Below, in pieces: positions 11,301 to 21,117 of a stretch of DNA of 25,305 bases. The stretch comes from Rhizophagus sp. LPA8_4_AMF (Eukaryota; Glomeromycota; Glomeromycetes; Glomerales; Glomeraceae), in NCBI GenBank assembly GCA_021464525.1, contig JADRCO010000862.1:1-25305 (forward strand), read 5' to 3'. The translations under genes were made by a program, and so were the position numbers. How positions within the stretch are numbered: position 1 is the first letter of the stretch; each line of letters opens with the position of its first letter. The notes beneath the pieces were generated by a model that saw nothing but the letters and a program-made list of their open reading frames with translations, was not told the origin of the DNA and searched no databases.

Positions 11301-12017
11301 CGCCATAAATTCCAAACTGAAAATATAATAAAGATTCTTTTACCTGATCGTTCTTCATCATCATCATATTTTGCTTTTGATATCAAAACTTCAATATTTC
11401 CAACATCGATACTATAATCAATCTCCATCGGAGATCCCAAAGACATTTGACTAGAACGTGAACGATCATTATTTTTCATTTTAGGTGTTGGTGTTCCTAT
11501 TCATAAAAAAACAAATGACATATAGGGTTAACAAAAAATAATTCCTGAATAATTTCACATAATTTGTCAATTAGTCTAACCTAATTGTTCATTTTCTTCG
11601 TCGTCATCATCATCGTGTACAGATTTTCTCTTTGAGGATACGGATTTACTAGTACTAAAATTATTATCAAAAACGTTTTCAGGGTGTTGTAATATTTGCT
11701 CTGGAGTACGTGGTTGTTCGGCAGGCCTTGGAGGTAATATTATTTTAAAATCCCGAAACGTTGTTCTGCGAGTTCTGTAAAAGTTGTGAACGTTGTAAAA
11801 TTAAATGTTTTTTAGAACCAAAGAAAAGTCTCATATAAGAACTCGTATTAAAAAGAAACAAACCCATGGGTTCTTCTTCTTTCGAGAATACGTTCCTTGT
11901 ATTTTTCGGGAAGATTAGAAATTGTGAGTTCTAGACCTAAATAAACACGAATTGAGTATTTAAAGTAACAATTTAAAGGTTAAAGATCAAAAGTGTCGAA
12001 CCTTTACTTTCAGGCAT
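8370..12017 (-). CDS. CENP-U/Ame1-like inner kinetochore coiled-coil protein, 17 exons
   Basis: Seventeen exons join in phase to 787 residues: 12017-12002, 11936-11864, 11774-11581, 11496-11344, 11254-11198, 11107-11054, 10985-10893, 10821-10645, 10550-10368, 10274-10071, 9994-9797, 9727-9542, 9468-9165, 9076-9004, 8925-8755, 8678-8574 and 8492-8370. Residues 1-94 hold a basic segment (ILERRRTHGTRRTTFRDFKI) and an acidic run. Residues 146-631 are a repeated disordered region built from exons 5-13. Residues about 632-747 form a charged coiled coil, followed by a short helix (DGFKGLLVSVTSRKGRFDAL, then FNMLLEVCEKIV). A coiled coil ending in a helical tail of this pattern resembles fungal Ame1/CENP-U of the COMA complex, which links centromeric chromatin to the outer kinetochore. 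This is recognition from memory, not alignment. Two introns begin with GTTCG rather than GTAAG (exons 1 and 13). Using GTAGAA for exon 13 would create an immediate stop. Another coiled-coil chromatin protein remains possible. Confidence 0.6.
9165..11254 (-). repeat. Tandem array of nine repeated phase 1-1 exons with their introns
   Basis: Exons 5-13 of the kinetochore-like gene are copies of one module. Each starts after an AG acceptor with codons for a variant of DTVMDEVVPDKSSEEQE. The full copies (exons 8-12) continue with an acidic Glu/Thr/Ile stretch, a basic block such as NQNKRRSTRQKNIVRRD, and a tail like VKNKGKTSAKSPEQI. Exon 13 is longer and diverged, and supplies the junction to the coiled coil. 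Exons 5-7 keep only the acidic head. Distances between successive exon starts are 147, 122, 164, 271, 276, 280, 267 and 259 bp. Introns are repeated too, so the duplicated unit is exon plus intron. Lengths of exons 5-12 (57, 54, 93, 177, 183, 204, 198 and 186) are all multiples of three. Confidence 0.85.
10327..10360. repeat. TA dinucleotide microsatellite in an intron
   Basis: A run of TA repeats lies in the intron between exons 9 and 10 of the kinetochore-like gene. The homologous intron at 9995-10070 has only a short ACATATATATT at the same place, so this copy has expanded since the duplication. Confidence 0.75.
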
Positions 12018-12160
12018 TTTTTAAAATTGGCGCGCTGGTCTCGCTGCCCAAAGCTAATAAGTTGACAAATTGACAAAGGAAAGAAACAAAAAAAAAATAA
12101 ATAAATAAAAAACAGTAAAAAAGAACAATGATAAGAATAGTGACATCACGCGTTTTCGAA
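12018..12160 (-). promoter_or_regulatory. Promoter region with E2F-like and MCB sites
   Basis: Just upstream of the start codon of the 17-exon gene lies TTGGCGCGC (12027-12035), which matches the E2F/DP consensus. Farther up is ACGCGT (12148-12153), the MCB element bound by fungal MBF, directly followed by TTTTCGAAAA. Such elements drive G1/S transcription, which would suit a kinetochore subunit. GC-rich motifs stand out here because the surrounding DNA is very AT-rich. The role is inferred from consensus matches only. Confidence 0.45.
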
Positions 12161-12479
12161 AAAAACACAGATCAGTCTGATCAGTCACATGAGAATGTAA
12201 TTGATCGGGATGCATAAAGTTACATAAAGTTGCATAAATAAACATAATCTTGCCCAACTTTTTGATTTAGAATTTCATGTGACTTTAATTTTAAGCGTAT
12301 CATCGGTAACACGACAGATCTCAGTATCAATAATCAATATAATCAATATTCGAGATTATCCAGGAAGAGAAGAGGTCAACATCCCAGCGGAAAGATTATT
12401 ATAATAATATTGAGATAAAATATATTTCCGGTATGGTCGGCGAATATTGCAGGAACAATATTAATATTTTACGACAAAC
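12161..12479. other. Intergenic stretch with no recognised feature
   Basis: This stretch is somewhat less AT-rich than the flanks but has no frame of useful length on the plus strand. The minus-strand frame at 12054-12257 runs into the low-complexity 5' flank of the kinetochore-like gene and looks accidental. Confidence 0.3.
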
Positions 12480-12935
12480 TTGGATAATATTTCTTAAGTG
12501 GTAATAAAGAACTCGGGGAGATTAACAGACAAAAGCTGCTGGAATTTATGAATAGCGCGAATATGAATGAATTATGTGCAATCCGGGATGAAATACTTGA
12601 GCGAATTACTCCTTGAAAGTCGCTACACGAAGGAAAGTTTAAAATCGTCTTACAAAATTCTGGATCCGCCGCTTGAGCTTCAAAACATGTTTTACATGTG
12701 CACATTAATTTATCATGGATTACTTCTATTTAGCACGTCTCAAATGAAGAAAGACATTCAATAGCTTTATCGTCTGGATGGTGCCATTTTCTCATACTAT
12801 ATATGCTCGAACGTGACGATATTGAAGGTCCTAATTCAATCACGGATAGATCGTTCACATGACATCCCTGAAAATTCTCTCCCTTTAGATCAGAAACTTG
12901 TACGAAATTTTTTAGTTAAAAAAGTATTTATTTGA
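12480..12935 (+). pseudogene. Eroded coding fragment of unknown family
   Basis: Base composition rises towards coding levels here and protein-like text appears in two plus-strand frames. From about 12501 one frame reads GNKELGEINRQKLLEFMNSA and continues to a stop near 12617. An overlapping frame from 12567 runs through YTKESLKSSYKILDPPLELQ to TAG at 12762-12764, and after that single stop continues open to IPENSLPLDQKLVRNFLVKK near 12930. Normal residue use in two overlapping registers, with stops, fits a frameshifted former gene, perhaps from a mobile element. I recognise no family. Confidence 0.3.
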
Positions 12936-13190
12936 ATTGAATATTGTAATTGTTTTTTTTGCTATTACTAATAAAAAAAATTTCAGTTTATTTTCGTATT
13001 GTGGTGTCTTTTTTTTTAAATGTGTACGTGGGTTTAAAGAAAATAGAAATTGATTATAAAGAAATAGTTTGCTAAATAGTGTATTAAATAGTGTTAATGT
13101 GTGTATGCATCAGAAATTTTCTTGACGATCCCGTTAACGATCAGAATCTTGTAGCTTTTTCCAAAACTTCAATGTAAAATATCTATTAAC

Positions 13191-13358
13191 ATGGCATTTC
13201 CGTTAATAACTCACAAAATTAGAGTTCGAGGAAAGGCTCAGCCTGATAAAGAATTTGTCGAGCCTAAAAATCAGTCTTGCAGAATTCATATATGTCCGGG
13301 TGATGGGATGATATTTGACCATAATATTAATAATATTTGGTACTTAAATATTTGTTAA
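13191..13358 (+). CDS. Short open frame, 55 codons, unknown
   Basis: ATG at 13191 opens a 55-residue frame ending at TAA 13356-13358. Its amino-acid use is ordinary (for example VRGKAQPDKEFVEPKNQSCR), unlike the AT-driven frames elsewhere. A second protein-like stretch in another frame (FLDDPVNDQNLVAFSKTSM) lies just upstream, ending near 13178. Both may be remnants of one eroded gene. I cannot name a family and do not claim expression. Confidence 0.2.
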   Translation: MAFPLITHKIRVRGKAQPDKEFVEPKNQSCRIHICPGDGMIFDHNINNIWYLNIC

Positions 13359-13532
13359 CGAATATAAAAGAATATAAATCTTCCAAAGTTTCTTTGTTGA
13401 AAAAATTTCTTGTAAAATTTCTGTTAAAAGTACCAATTAATAAAGGAAATTTCAATAAATTTATACTATAGAATAACGATCCATTTCTCATTCATGCAAT
13501 TATGAGAATTAAATTTCCATATCCATCGTACA

Positions 13533-13815
13533 GTAAATGTGCATGATTTAGCCAGAGTGATGTCTCCTTCTTAGGCAAGAGTCTATTTTTTATTTAGTTA
13601 ATTGGTGATTCCATCATTTCCATCACACAAGACATCCTTAGTAAATGTGCGTGATTTAGCCAGAGTGATTTCTCCTTCTTAGACAAGGGTCTATTTTCTG
13701 ATTATTGCTGATTCTATCATTTCGACATCCATTGTAAATTTGTGATTTAGCCAGATTGATCTTTCCTTCTTTTTAATAATAGACAATGGCCTATTTTCAT
13801 TATTTTAATTAAATT
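13533..13815. repeat. Three diverged tandem copies of a ~93-108-bp unit
   Basis: The phrase GTAAATGTGCATGATTTAGC, followed by CAGAGTGAT and TCTCCTTCTTAG and then AGGGTCTATTTT, recurs starting at 13533, 13641 and 13734. Spacing is 108 and 93 bp. The third copy is the most diverged and carries a small insertion. On the minus strand each copy has an open reading of the type NRPLSKKEKSLWLNHAHLL, so the unit may once have encoded a repeat peptide. No complete gene contains it. Confidence 0.7.
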
Positions 13816-14152
13816 CCAAAAAAAAAGTATAGATTCCTTTATATTTTTAAAGAGGAGTTCCTGGTACTATTTTTTAGTCTCGCCCCATTTATTGCAAAGA
13901 TCATAATTATGTTTATTAATAAAGGGTTGTTGTCCGGATTTCCATATATGCTATCTAATGGTATATTAGCTTGTCCACAAAATCCAAGATCACTTCATTT
14001 ATGATGAAAGATATACGCTATTCCGTTTGAAGACTCAATTATTGTTATTAAATATCAGGAATGTAACAGTTCAATGGATAGTATCTGATAGGGAATGTCC
14101 CTGGTTTAAACATATAACCTTCTCAATGATCAAACCTCGGATCTGAAAGAGG

Positions 14153-14302
14153 TTAAAAATTGTAATTGTACTTGATAATCTTGCCAATAAACAACCAACA
14201 CCAACAATTCAGCAAAAATTTGAAGAATTTTTTAAAAGTGGTAGGCGCTCTAATATTAGGCCGACTTTGAAACCCCATGGAAATAGTGACACTTTATGGT
14301 AA
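14153..14302 (+). pseudogene. Open fragment of 49 codons, probable eroded element
   Basis: A frame open from 14153 to TAA at 14300-14302 has ordinary protein composition, including IVIVLDNLANKQPTPTIQQK and then FEEFFKSGRRSN. It has no start codon, and in its own frame a TGA stop lies just upstream. Protein-like text continues upstream in another register (LLNDQTSDLKEVKNCNC). It looks like part of a frameshifted gene or transposon remnant. Family not recognised. Confidence 0.25.
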
Positions 14303-14314
14303 AGGGAAAGTCTG

Positions 14315-14425
14315 GATAACATCAAACGCATTCTTAGTAAGGTAGTCTCTTGATAACATCAAACGCATTCTTAGTAAGGTAATTTCTTGATAATATCAAA
14401 CGCATCCTTAAAAGTAAGTAACCTC
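14315..14425. repeat. Three tandem copies of a 37-bp unit
   Basis: GATAACATCAAACGCATTCT, followed by TAGTAAGGTA, starts at 14315 and again at 14352; a diverged third copy (GATAATATCAAACGCATCCT) starts at 14389. Copies one and two are almost identical and the period is exactly 37 bp. The array begins 12 bp after the stop codon of the preceding eroded frame. Confidence 0.8.
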
Positions 14426-15059
14426 TTGCAAGAAAACATCGAATAATGTAATTAATACTTCATGTTTTGTCACTTCAATTCAATGTTATTTTCTTCTTAT
14501 TCCAAATATGTTTATACGTATACCAAATAATTAACGTCACTATAGCAAGAACCATAAGAGAGAATTTGACACTTCTCAATGACAAAGGCCTTGCCAGTCC
14601 TAATACGATAATTACGATAATGAAATAATGAAAATCGATGCCTCTTATCGCTAAGCCATTTTCTAATTTGGATATAACAAAGCCAAAATCTTACTCAGAT
14701 ATGATTCCTTGTCTTGAAACCCTAATTAATTGCATAAACAAATCTAAATTATCCAATTCAATTTTCTCAAAAATCAAAAAAAAAACAAACAAATAAAAAA
14801 CACTTTTTAATCCATTTCTTTCAAAAATCTAATAAAAAACAATTTTTTAATCCAATTTTTACGTACTATATGCGTTTCTAAAAGTGTAACATTATCATGC
14901 TCTGTATTAAGGTTTTAATAAAGCATCGTTAATCCAAATTATAGTCATTTAAAAAAAAATAAGTATATACATATATACAACTTAAATTAAAATAATCAAT
15001 TATATTCTTCAATTTAAAATTTGACATTACATACTAATAATTACTAATTTCATATTCCA
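14426..15059. other. AT-rich 3' flank of the uL5m gene
   Basis: No gene is visible. The half next to 15060 is the 3' flank of the minus-strand uL5m gene. A 20-base string, ATGAAATAATGAAAATCGAT (14619-14638), recurs near the end of the window at about 25168-25187, which may be chance. Confidence 0.3.
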
Positions 15060-16122
15060 TTACTTATCATAATATATAGCTTTTCTTCCTTTTCGTTTAT
15101 TTTCATTAAAAGGAATTTGTAAACCACTTAATAAAGTTTTTGCTTCATTATCAGTATAAGCAGTAGTATTAAACATAACATCAAATCCTGTCATCAAAGG
15201 AAATGAATCATAATTTCCTTCAATCTCTGGAAATAAAGATAATGCGCTAGCAGGAAATCCCATAGCAATATTTCCATTATTATCACCCGAACTTAATGGT
15301 ACACCATACCATTCTTTCAATCGTGGAAGAACGATTTCAACTAATTTATCGACAAAAGTATACATCGGAGGACCTTTAATGTTCACCACACATCCAATAG
15401 GCATTCCTAAAAAAAATCAAGATCACACTATAAATAATTTATTAACTAATTTATTACATAATTACGCGTTTAACTCGCGTTTAAACTAGCTTAAACTCGC
15501 TTAACCTCTTTTAATCGCGGTTACCCTCGTTTAACCTCGTTTAACCACGGTTAACCTCATTTAAACTAATCGACTAACCTGCTCTTAATTTCCAATTAGC
15601 TACACCAGTTTTGGAATAAACAATACTTGGTCTTTCGGAAGTGATACATTGTAAAGCCATAAGACCACTTAATAAATGTTGCTTATTATGAATAGCTTGT
15701 TTAATCATACAATGTATGTATATTTCTTCTAACCTAGGAATTGTTTCGTGTGATTGACGAGGTGGTACGGGTTTAGTTTTTTTACCACCTCTAGGTTTTA
15801 ATGGTGGTCGATTTTTCTTAAAGGGATTATCAACATCTTGTGCAGCTTTTGTTAAAGGAGGATGTTGTTTGATTCTTTTTTCAATAAATTCCCTTTCTGA
15901 TTGTGGATCTTTATAACTTAATATCATTAAATCATCAGATAAAATATTTTCATAAAATTCTTCCAATCTATTTATTGAACTTTTTCCTGGATAAAAATCC
16001 AAATTATCTATTGTATTAGCTGAAGGTTTTAATTTTTCTAAAGTATTAAGACATCTTGAAGTCAAGAATATTTTGGATGCATTAATGAAAGGATATTTTT
16101 TAAAAGTATTTATTCGTAACAT
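15060..16122 (-). CDS. MRPL7: Mitochondrial large-subunit ribosomal protein uL5m
   Basis: Two exons, 16122-15579 and 15406-15060, join in phase 1 to give 296 residues. The N-terminus (MLRINTFKKYPFINASKIFL) is basic and free of acidic residues, as in mitochondrial targeting peptides. A linker of about 100 residues, basic and proline-rich near its end (RPPLKPRGGKKTKPVPPRQ), precedes the L5 domain. The L5 N-terminal half starts at about residue 128 (TIPRLEEIYIH) and ends in the conserved ANWKLRAGMPIG, which the intron interrupts. The C-terminal half has MYTFVDKLVEIVLPRLKEW, then FPEIEG, GFDVMFNTTAYTDNEAKTLL. This matches the bacterial L5 pattern, which binds 5S rRNA and the central protuberance; fungal mitoribosomes lack 5S rRNA. 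The intron holds a 10-bp minisatellite. The gene is divergent from Mic12 across 154 bp. Confidence 0.93.
15464..15573. repeat. 10-bp minisatellite inside the uL5m intron
   Basis: About ten degenerate units of CTCGTTTAAC follow one another within the 172-bp intron 15407-15578, for example CTCGTTTAAC CTCGTTTAAC at 15526-15545, with variants CTCGCTTAAC, CTAGCTTAAA and CACGGTTAAC. The array reaches almost to the 5' splice site of the minus-strand transcript (15578). It is richer in CG dinucleotides than its surroundings. Confidence 0.8.
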
Positions 16123-16276
16123 GATTTCAATTGATTCGATAAAATTTTGACGATCGAGTCTTTCTATTGATCAGATTTTTTTTAATGTAACACAAAATTT
16201 TCACACATAAATATCACCTGAAGGGGAAAGTTTGTAACACTTTACAATTTTTTTCCTAAAATTCCAAAAAAAAAAA
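16123..16276. promoter_or_regulatory. Putative shared promoter between uL5m and Mic12
   Basis: Only 154 bp separate the two divergent start codons, so both promoters and both 5' leaders must lie here or overlap the neighbouring gene. It contains a T8 run at about 16176-16183, a T7 run near 16247 and an A12 run just before the Mic12 ATG. No TATA box is clear. Co-expression of the two mitochondrial genes is an inference from the spacing. Confidence 0.5.
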
Positions 16277-16868
16277 ATGTCTAAATTTTTGGCATTAACA
16301 GCAGGTGTTGTAACATCCGCTGCTTTATTATATCGGTTTACATATGAAATTGAATCTAATACAGATCAAATTCGTAAAAGTCTTTATAATAGTCAATATA
16401 GACTTGAAGCTTCCTTACCCTCGCATTTAAGAAATGAAGTAAGTTACATAAATTCATCAAAATTAAGTAATTAATAATTTTGACTACTCATTTTAAATTT
16501 ATGATATTGAAATATTGAAATTGACGCTAAAAAATTTTTTTTTATTATTATTATTTCTGTAAATGTGAATAATTATATAAAAATTATTAATTTAATTAAT
16601 TTAATTAATTAAAATTAAATTAAATTAGATACCAAAATTACCATCTACACAATTAGACGATAGACCAAAATTGCCTTTACCATCAGTCTCTAAAACCGAA
16701 CACTATGTTTCTAATCGTTTCATCCCTACTTTTAAATCTGCATGGAATGAGAATGTTACGGGAATTGCTCAATATTTGATTAATTTTGATATTAATGAAA
16801 CTGCTAAATCTGGTTATAATAATGCTAAAACCTTTGCCGAAGAAAATTTGATTAAAAATAAGAAATAA
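16277..16868 (+). CDS. MIC12: MICOS complex subunit Mic12
   Basis: Exon 1 (16277-16438) and exon 2 (16629-16868) join in phase 0, with a GTAAGT donor and TTAG acceptor, to 133 residues. One hydrophobic segment near the N-terminus (about residues 4-20, FLALTAGVVTSAALLYRF) would anchor it in the inner mitochondrial membrane, followed by a short soluble domain. The C-terminal part, with RFIPTFKSAWNENVTGIAQY and then FDINETAKSGYNNAKTFAEE, follows the fungal Mic12/Aim5 pattern of a Trp-Asn-containing helix and a second amphipathic helix. Mic12 joins the Mic60 and Mic10 modules at crista junctions. Recognition is by pattern and size, both usual for the family. Reading past the exon 1 donor would add only 11 residues before a stop. 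Confidence 0.75.
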
Positions 16869-17386
16869 CAAATCATTTTTTGGGGGGGAATCCAAGTATA
16901 AAGGAAGAAAATTTGATACAAAAAAATCTAGGTAAAAAAATATTTAAGAAAAGGTAAATAAAAAAAAAGAAAAAGTTTTTTTTTTATAACCGTCTTATAT
17001 ATAATTTAAATATATATAAAGATTAGAATCTTTTTTTTCTAAATTACCTTTGATAAAATAACCCTAAAAAAAAAAGGTCCTGGTTGGATGATATTTGATA
17101 AGATCCTTCTGAATAATCTAAAAGAGAGAGAGGGAGGGAGGATTGAATGAAGTTGTGGTTATATTAGTTGTGGTTATATTATATTTGATTTTTTTTTTCG
17201 TTAAATCCATAATATTTCTATAAAACTAAAAAAAAAACTCATAAAAATATAAATAGAGTAAGTAAATTCGATGATTTATATGAGAAATATCGGAAATTTG
17301 AATATTATCAGTTATGTGATTATTGCTTTTCATTTTTTACAAAAGGCAAGACTCGGAAGATATGCAAGAATCGAGAAATGATTTCT

Positions 17387-17423
<37 letters not shown>

Positions 17424-18864
17424 ATAAAACATCATAATTTCACGTGATACAAAATTATTACAATATAAAGTTAAAATTATGGTCGAACCTTTTTGTCGAA
17501 TAAGCTTTTTTTTCGCGACCTCTACAACGGAAATAAACGGATGATAACAAATTTTATTTGTTTGTTCTATATGGAATTCCGGATAAATGAAGGTTTGAAG
17601 AATTATAGTAATTATGGTTTTTATTCTTAAAATCGAACATTTCTAATTCTAAATTTCTTAATTCCTAAATATATTTATTATAATAATAAATATATATATA
17701 TATATAAATATCGGGATAAATTTGAAAAAAAAAAATTAAACTTTACGAATAATATCTGGTAATAATAAAATTTCCTTTTCATTATAACATTTTCATTATT
17801 TATATTTACACATGAAACTATTTGTTAAATACTTTCCACAAACACAACCCAAAAAAAGAATCTCTCTCCTTTTTTACTTTAGGAACTCATCATTATGATG
17901 ACTAAAAATTATTTATATTTGTAAACTATTAAGGGATAAATAAACAAAGTTGACAAATTATTTACAATGATAAATGTTATCTAGGCGTCATGCATGGCTC
18001 AGGCCATTTTTTTTTCCAGGCTAATTTAGTTTTTTTTTTTATTCAAATATTTTAGCGATTTTGATTATTAATCAAGAAATCAAACAAAAAATAAGTACAA
18101 TCACAAAAAAATTTTTTTGTAACAACACATTTTAAACTTTACTGCAAAAAAAAAAGAACGCACCAACCCGCAAATCTTGGAAAAACAATCCGATTTGATT
18201 CATTTATTTATTATAGATAGATTACTTAATTTTGCTTATATATATAAATAAATATTTGATGAGTAAGTACAATGATTTACTTGATTCTTTTGTGTGCATC
18301 GGATATACCGTGAATTACCGGTAAAAAAATTATAGTAAGTGAGTTATTTTTTTTAAAATTTGATTGAAAAGAGTAAAGGTCTTACGAATGGTATTTTATT
18401 AATTAATAATTTTATTTTGCGTTTGCATGGTGCAGAAAATGTGTGTGCGCGCTGAATAAGAAAATTTTTTTTTGTACGAGGATAATCTGTCCGATAATTG
18501 TAAAGATAAAGGTAGATTTAATTTTCGATTATGTAAAGGTAATTTATTATTATCGGGTCAATTCTCATGCGGAGAAATTGATTTGCACAATACGGCTTTA
18601 CCGAATAATGACATAGTAATTTTCACCTAAAATTTAAGATTCATAGATGCATTACGTTTGGCTTATCAAAACGATCACGCTTAGACCCGGTTAAAATTTT
18701 AATTAATATAAGATAAGAAATCTAACTAGCCAATGGTAATCATTGACCTAAATAGTAAGTTCATTAAATTCAATGGTTTATTCTCACAAGAAAAAAAAAA
18801 TTTTTTTTTTTTTTTTCCTCCTTTTTTTTTTATTTAAATAAGATTCTTTTATGAAAATCACGCT
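16869..18864. other. AT-rich intergenic region between Mic12 and Cmc4
   Basis: No gene is visible in these two kilobases. Local features are a GA-rich patch (17120-17145), TA runs near 17690, a hairpin followed by a 34-A run (listed separately), and an A-run/T-run junction near 18790-18815. The last few hundred bases should include the Cmc4 promoter. Confidence 0.45.
17373..17421 (+). repeat. 15-bp hairpin directly followed by a 34-base A tract
   Basis: GAGAAATGATTTCTC (17373-17387) has seven-base arms around one base and is immediately followed by A34 (17388-17421). This could be the 3' end of a retroposed transcript or simple slippage. No box A or box B of a pol III promoter and no target duplication are visible. 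Confidence 0.5.
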
Positions 18865-19216
18865 ATGGTAATTTTTGATAAGATCATCTCTTAAATTAAT
18901 TATGTATACATTATTATATATATTTATTATTTATTTAACTTTTTTTATTTGATGGTAATAGCGACCAAATACAAGAGAATCAACACCAAATAAACCATCT
19001 TCTGGGGATCTAACATTACCCCCAAAAGATAAAACTCAACCATGTCTTCGAGAAGCGTGTCAAATTCAAACATGTTTACAAAATAATAACTTTCAAGAAT
19101 CACGTTGTCAAAAAGTGATTAATGAATTATTTAATTGTTGTGAAGAATTATTAAAAAGTGGGGGAGAATCACCAAGTTGTTCTAGCGTAAAAAAAAAAAA
19201 AAAGGGGGGGGGGTAA
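18865..19216 (+). CDS. CMC4: Twin Cx9C mitochondrial protein Cmc4
   Basis: The main exon is 18962-19216, 84 codons plus stop, entered from an AG acceptor at 18960-18961. It contains the Cmc4 signature: C-x4-C-x4-C (PCLREACQIQTC) and, eleven residues on, C-x9-CC (CQKVINELFNCC), with a further PSC. Each helix thus has the Cx9C spacing used for oxidative import into the intermembrane space by Mia40. The first exon is not certain. In this frame the exon is preceded by TAG, and the only phase-0 donor I found nearby is GTAATT right after ATG at 18865-18867, giving a start exon of one codon and a 94-bp intron. The 3' end is odd: 14 A and 10 G in a row encode KKKKKGGG before the stop. The family is clear; the two ends of the model are weak. 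Confidence 0.75.
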
Positions 19217-21082
19217 AAAAATGTGAAAGCATTGTTTATTTGATTGTCTTTTCACTTTTTGCCTATTTATGACTTTCCATATTAAAATAAAACTCGTTTT
19301 TTTTTTTGACGTGAATTAAGGACCAATATAAATGGGGAAGATTTCCATATTTATATTATATACTGTATATATATAATAATATTATTTTTTTTTTTATTGT
19401 TCGACTACTTTTTTGACAGTTGACATTAGATATGAATGAGATTTTCTTTTTGTAAAATATTCCAACAGGTTTTAATTAACGAACATCTCTGTGAAAAAAA
19501 AAAAAAAGATTTGATTAATTGGATTTTCAAAAGAATATTAAATAAGACAAATTGCGCAAGAGGAGGAGATCCCCAGAATTTCAAAGTCCCTTTATTTGGG
19601 AACATTAAAAAAGAAGCATTTATATAATGGGATTCTAATTGCGGTTAGTAAGATTATATAAATAATCTTTTATTAACGAACGGTAAAAATTTCCCGATCG
19701 AAATTTAAGGTTAAAACTTATTCTTTTTTTCTTTTTACAATTTTAGTGAGATTTGAATAGTTGATTTGCATGCGACTCATGAAAACCAGGGTAGCCAAAA
19801 AAGTTTGTATCAATATGTTGCATTTATAACATTATAATGAGAATAGGGACAATCGTATGGGCGTGGGCAGATATCTTATAAAAGCAATAAAGCAAAGGGA
19901 TGCATATAATTGTTACATTTTTATATCATTTTCAAAATATAAAATTTTTGAGCATGGCGCACTTACCCTGGGCACTTTTTCTCATGGAAATTCTTCCATT
20001 TTCACAATATTCAAATGAAATTTTAAAGAATCCATTCAATTAGATGTAAAAAAAAAAAAAATTTTTTTTTTTTTTTTTTTTTATTTGCATCGAAACGATT
20101 TTTGCCTTTATCGTCAGATTTCTTAATTTTCTTCCCATCTAATGAATATTACACAAAATGGAATTTAACGTTACAATATCTCGATTTCTTTCTCTTCTTT
20201 CTTTTGTTTAAAAAAAAAAAAAAAGAAAGTTTCATTGAATAAATGCGTGTTTATGCAGTATCTACAATTATCATTTAGATTTATATTGATAAAGCAAGCA
20301 AACGCGCTGTATTACATTTATACATAACAATAGATCAAAAATATTCATTACTGAATTACTGAATTAATAAAAAAAATACTGGGAACAAGTATAAAAAAAT
20401 AAAAAAATATTTGATCTGCAAATTTTTTTAAAGTGGAGATTTATATGCTGAAGCACCAGAACCAACTGTTTATGTACGCAGATTGCATTCTATTCATACT
20501 TTTACATTGTAATGAAAAAAAAAAAGGTGTACAAAAATATATTAATGTGATATATTCGGAGTACGTTAAAATTTAAATAATTTCTTTTTTTGGGTGAAAA
20601 AAATTAATTTTTTAATTTTTCGTTTGAAGCAGATTCTTTATTATAAATAATGATGACCAAAAAAACCTGTGAACCAAATTGACAATCGGCTTTTTTATCG
20701 TAATTTTTTCTTTTTTTGAAAATCTAGAAAAAAAAAAAAGAATCTCGTCATTGTTATTTCTTCCTTTGTTGAAAACAATGATTCTTATTGTTTTCTTTTT
20801 TTCCCGATTATCTAAAGGAAAATAGTATTTTTTTTAATTAATTAAATTTCAATTTTCAAACACTATGCTTAATAAGATGATATTTTTGATCGATTACATG
20901 TTACAAACTGTAAGATTTAAAAAGTTTAAAACCTGAAATTTTCTATAATTGGCCCAAGCCCAAAAGTATTTTATTTTAAAAAAAAATTTTCAATATTTTT
21001 TTGTAAAAAATATATATATATATAAGTACATACATATACATATACAGATTACAGTATATTTTATATATATACAGTAATATCC

Positions 21083-21117
<35 letters not shown>

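Noticed and set aside
12469..12705. Minus-strand 78-codon frame
   Set aside because: It is the antisense of the better plus-strand fragments and has a Ser/Ile/Phe-rich composition with no recognisable motif.
19436..19627. 63-codon plus-strand frame, possibly a second exon of Cmc4
   Set aside because: It has no family resemblance, contains an A-run, and joining it to the Cmc4 exon at a GTAAAA donor gives a tail unlike any Cmc4 I know. It remains only a remote possibility.
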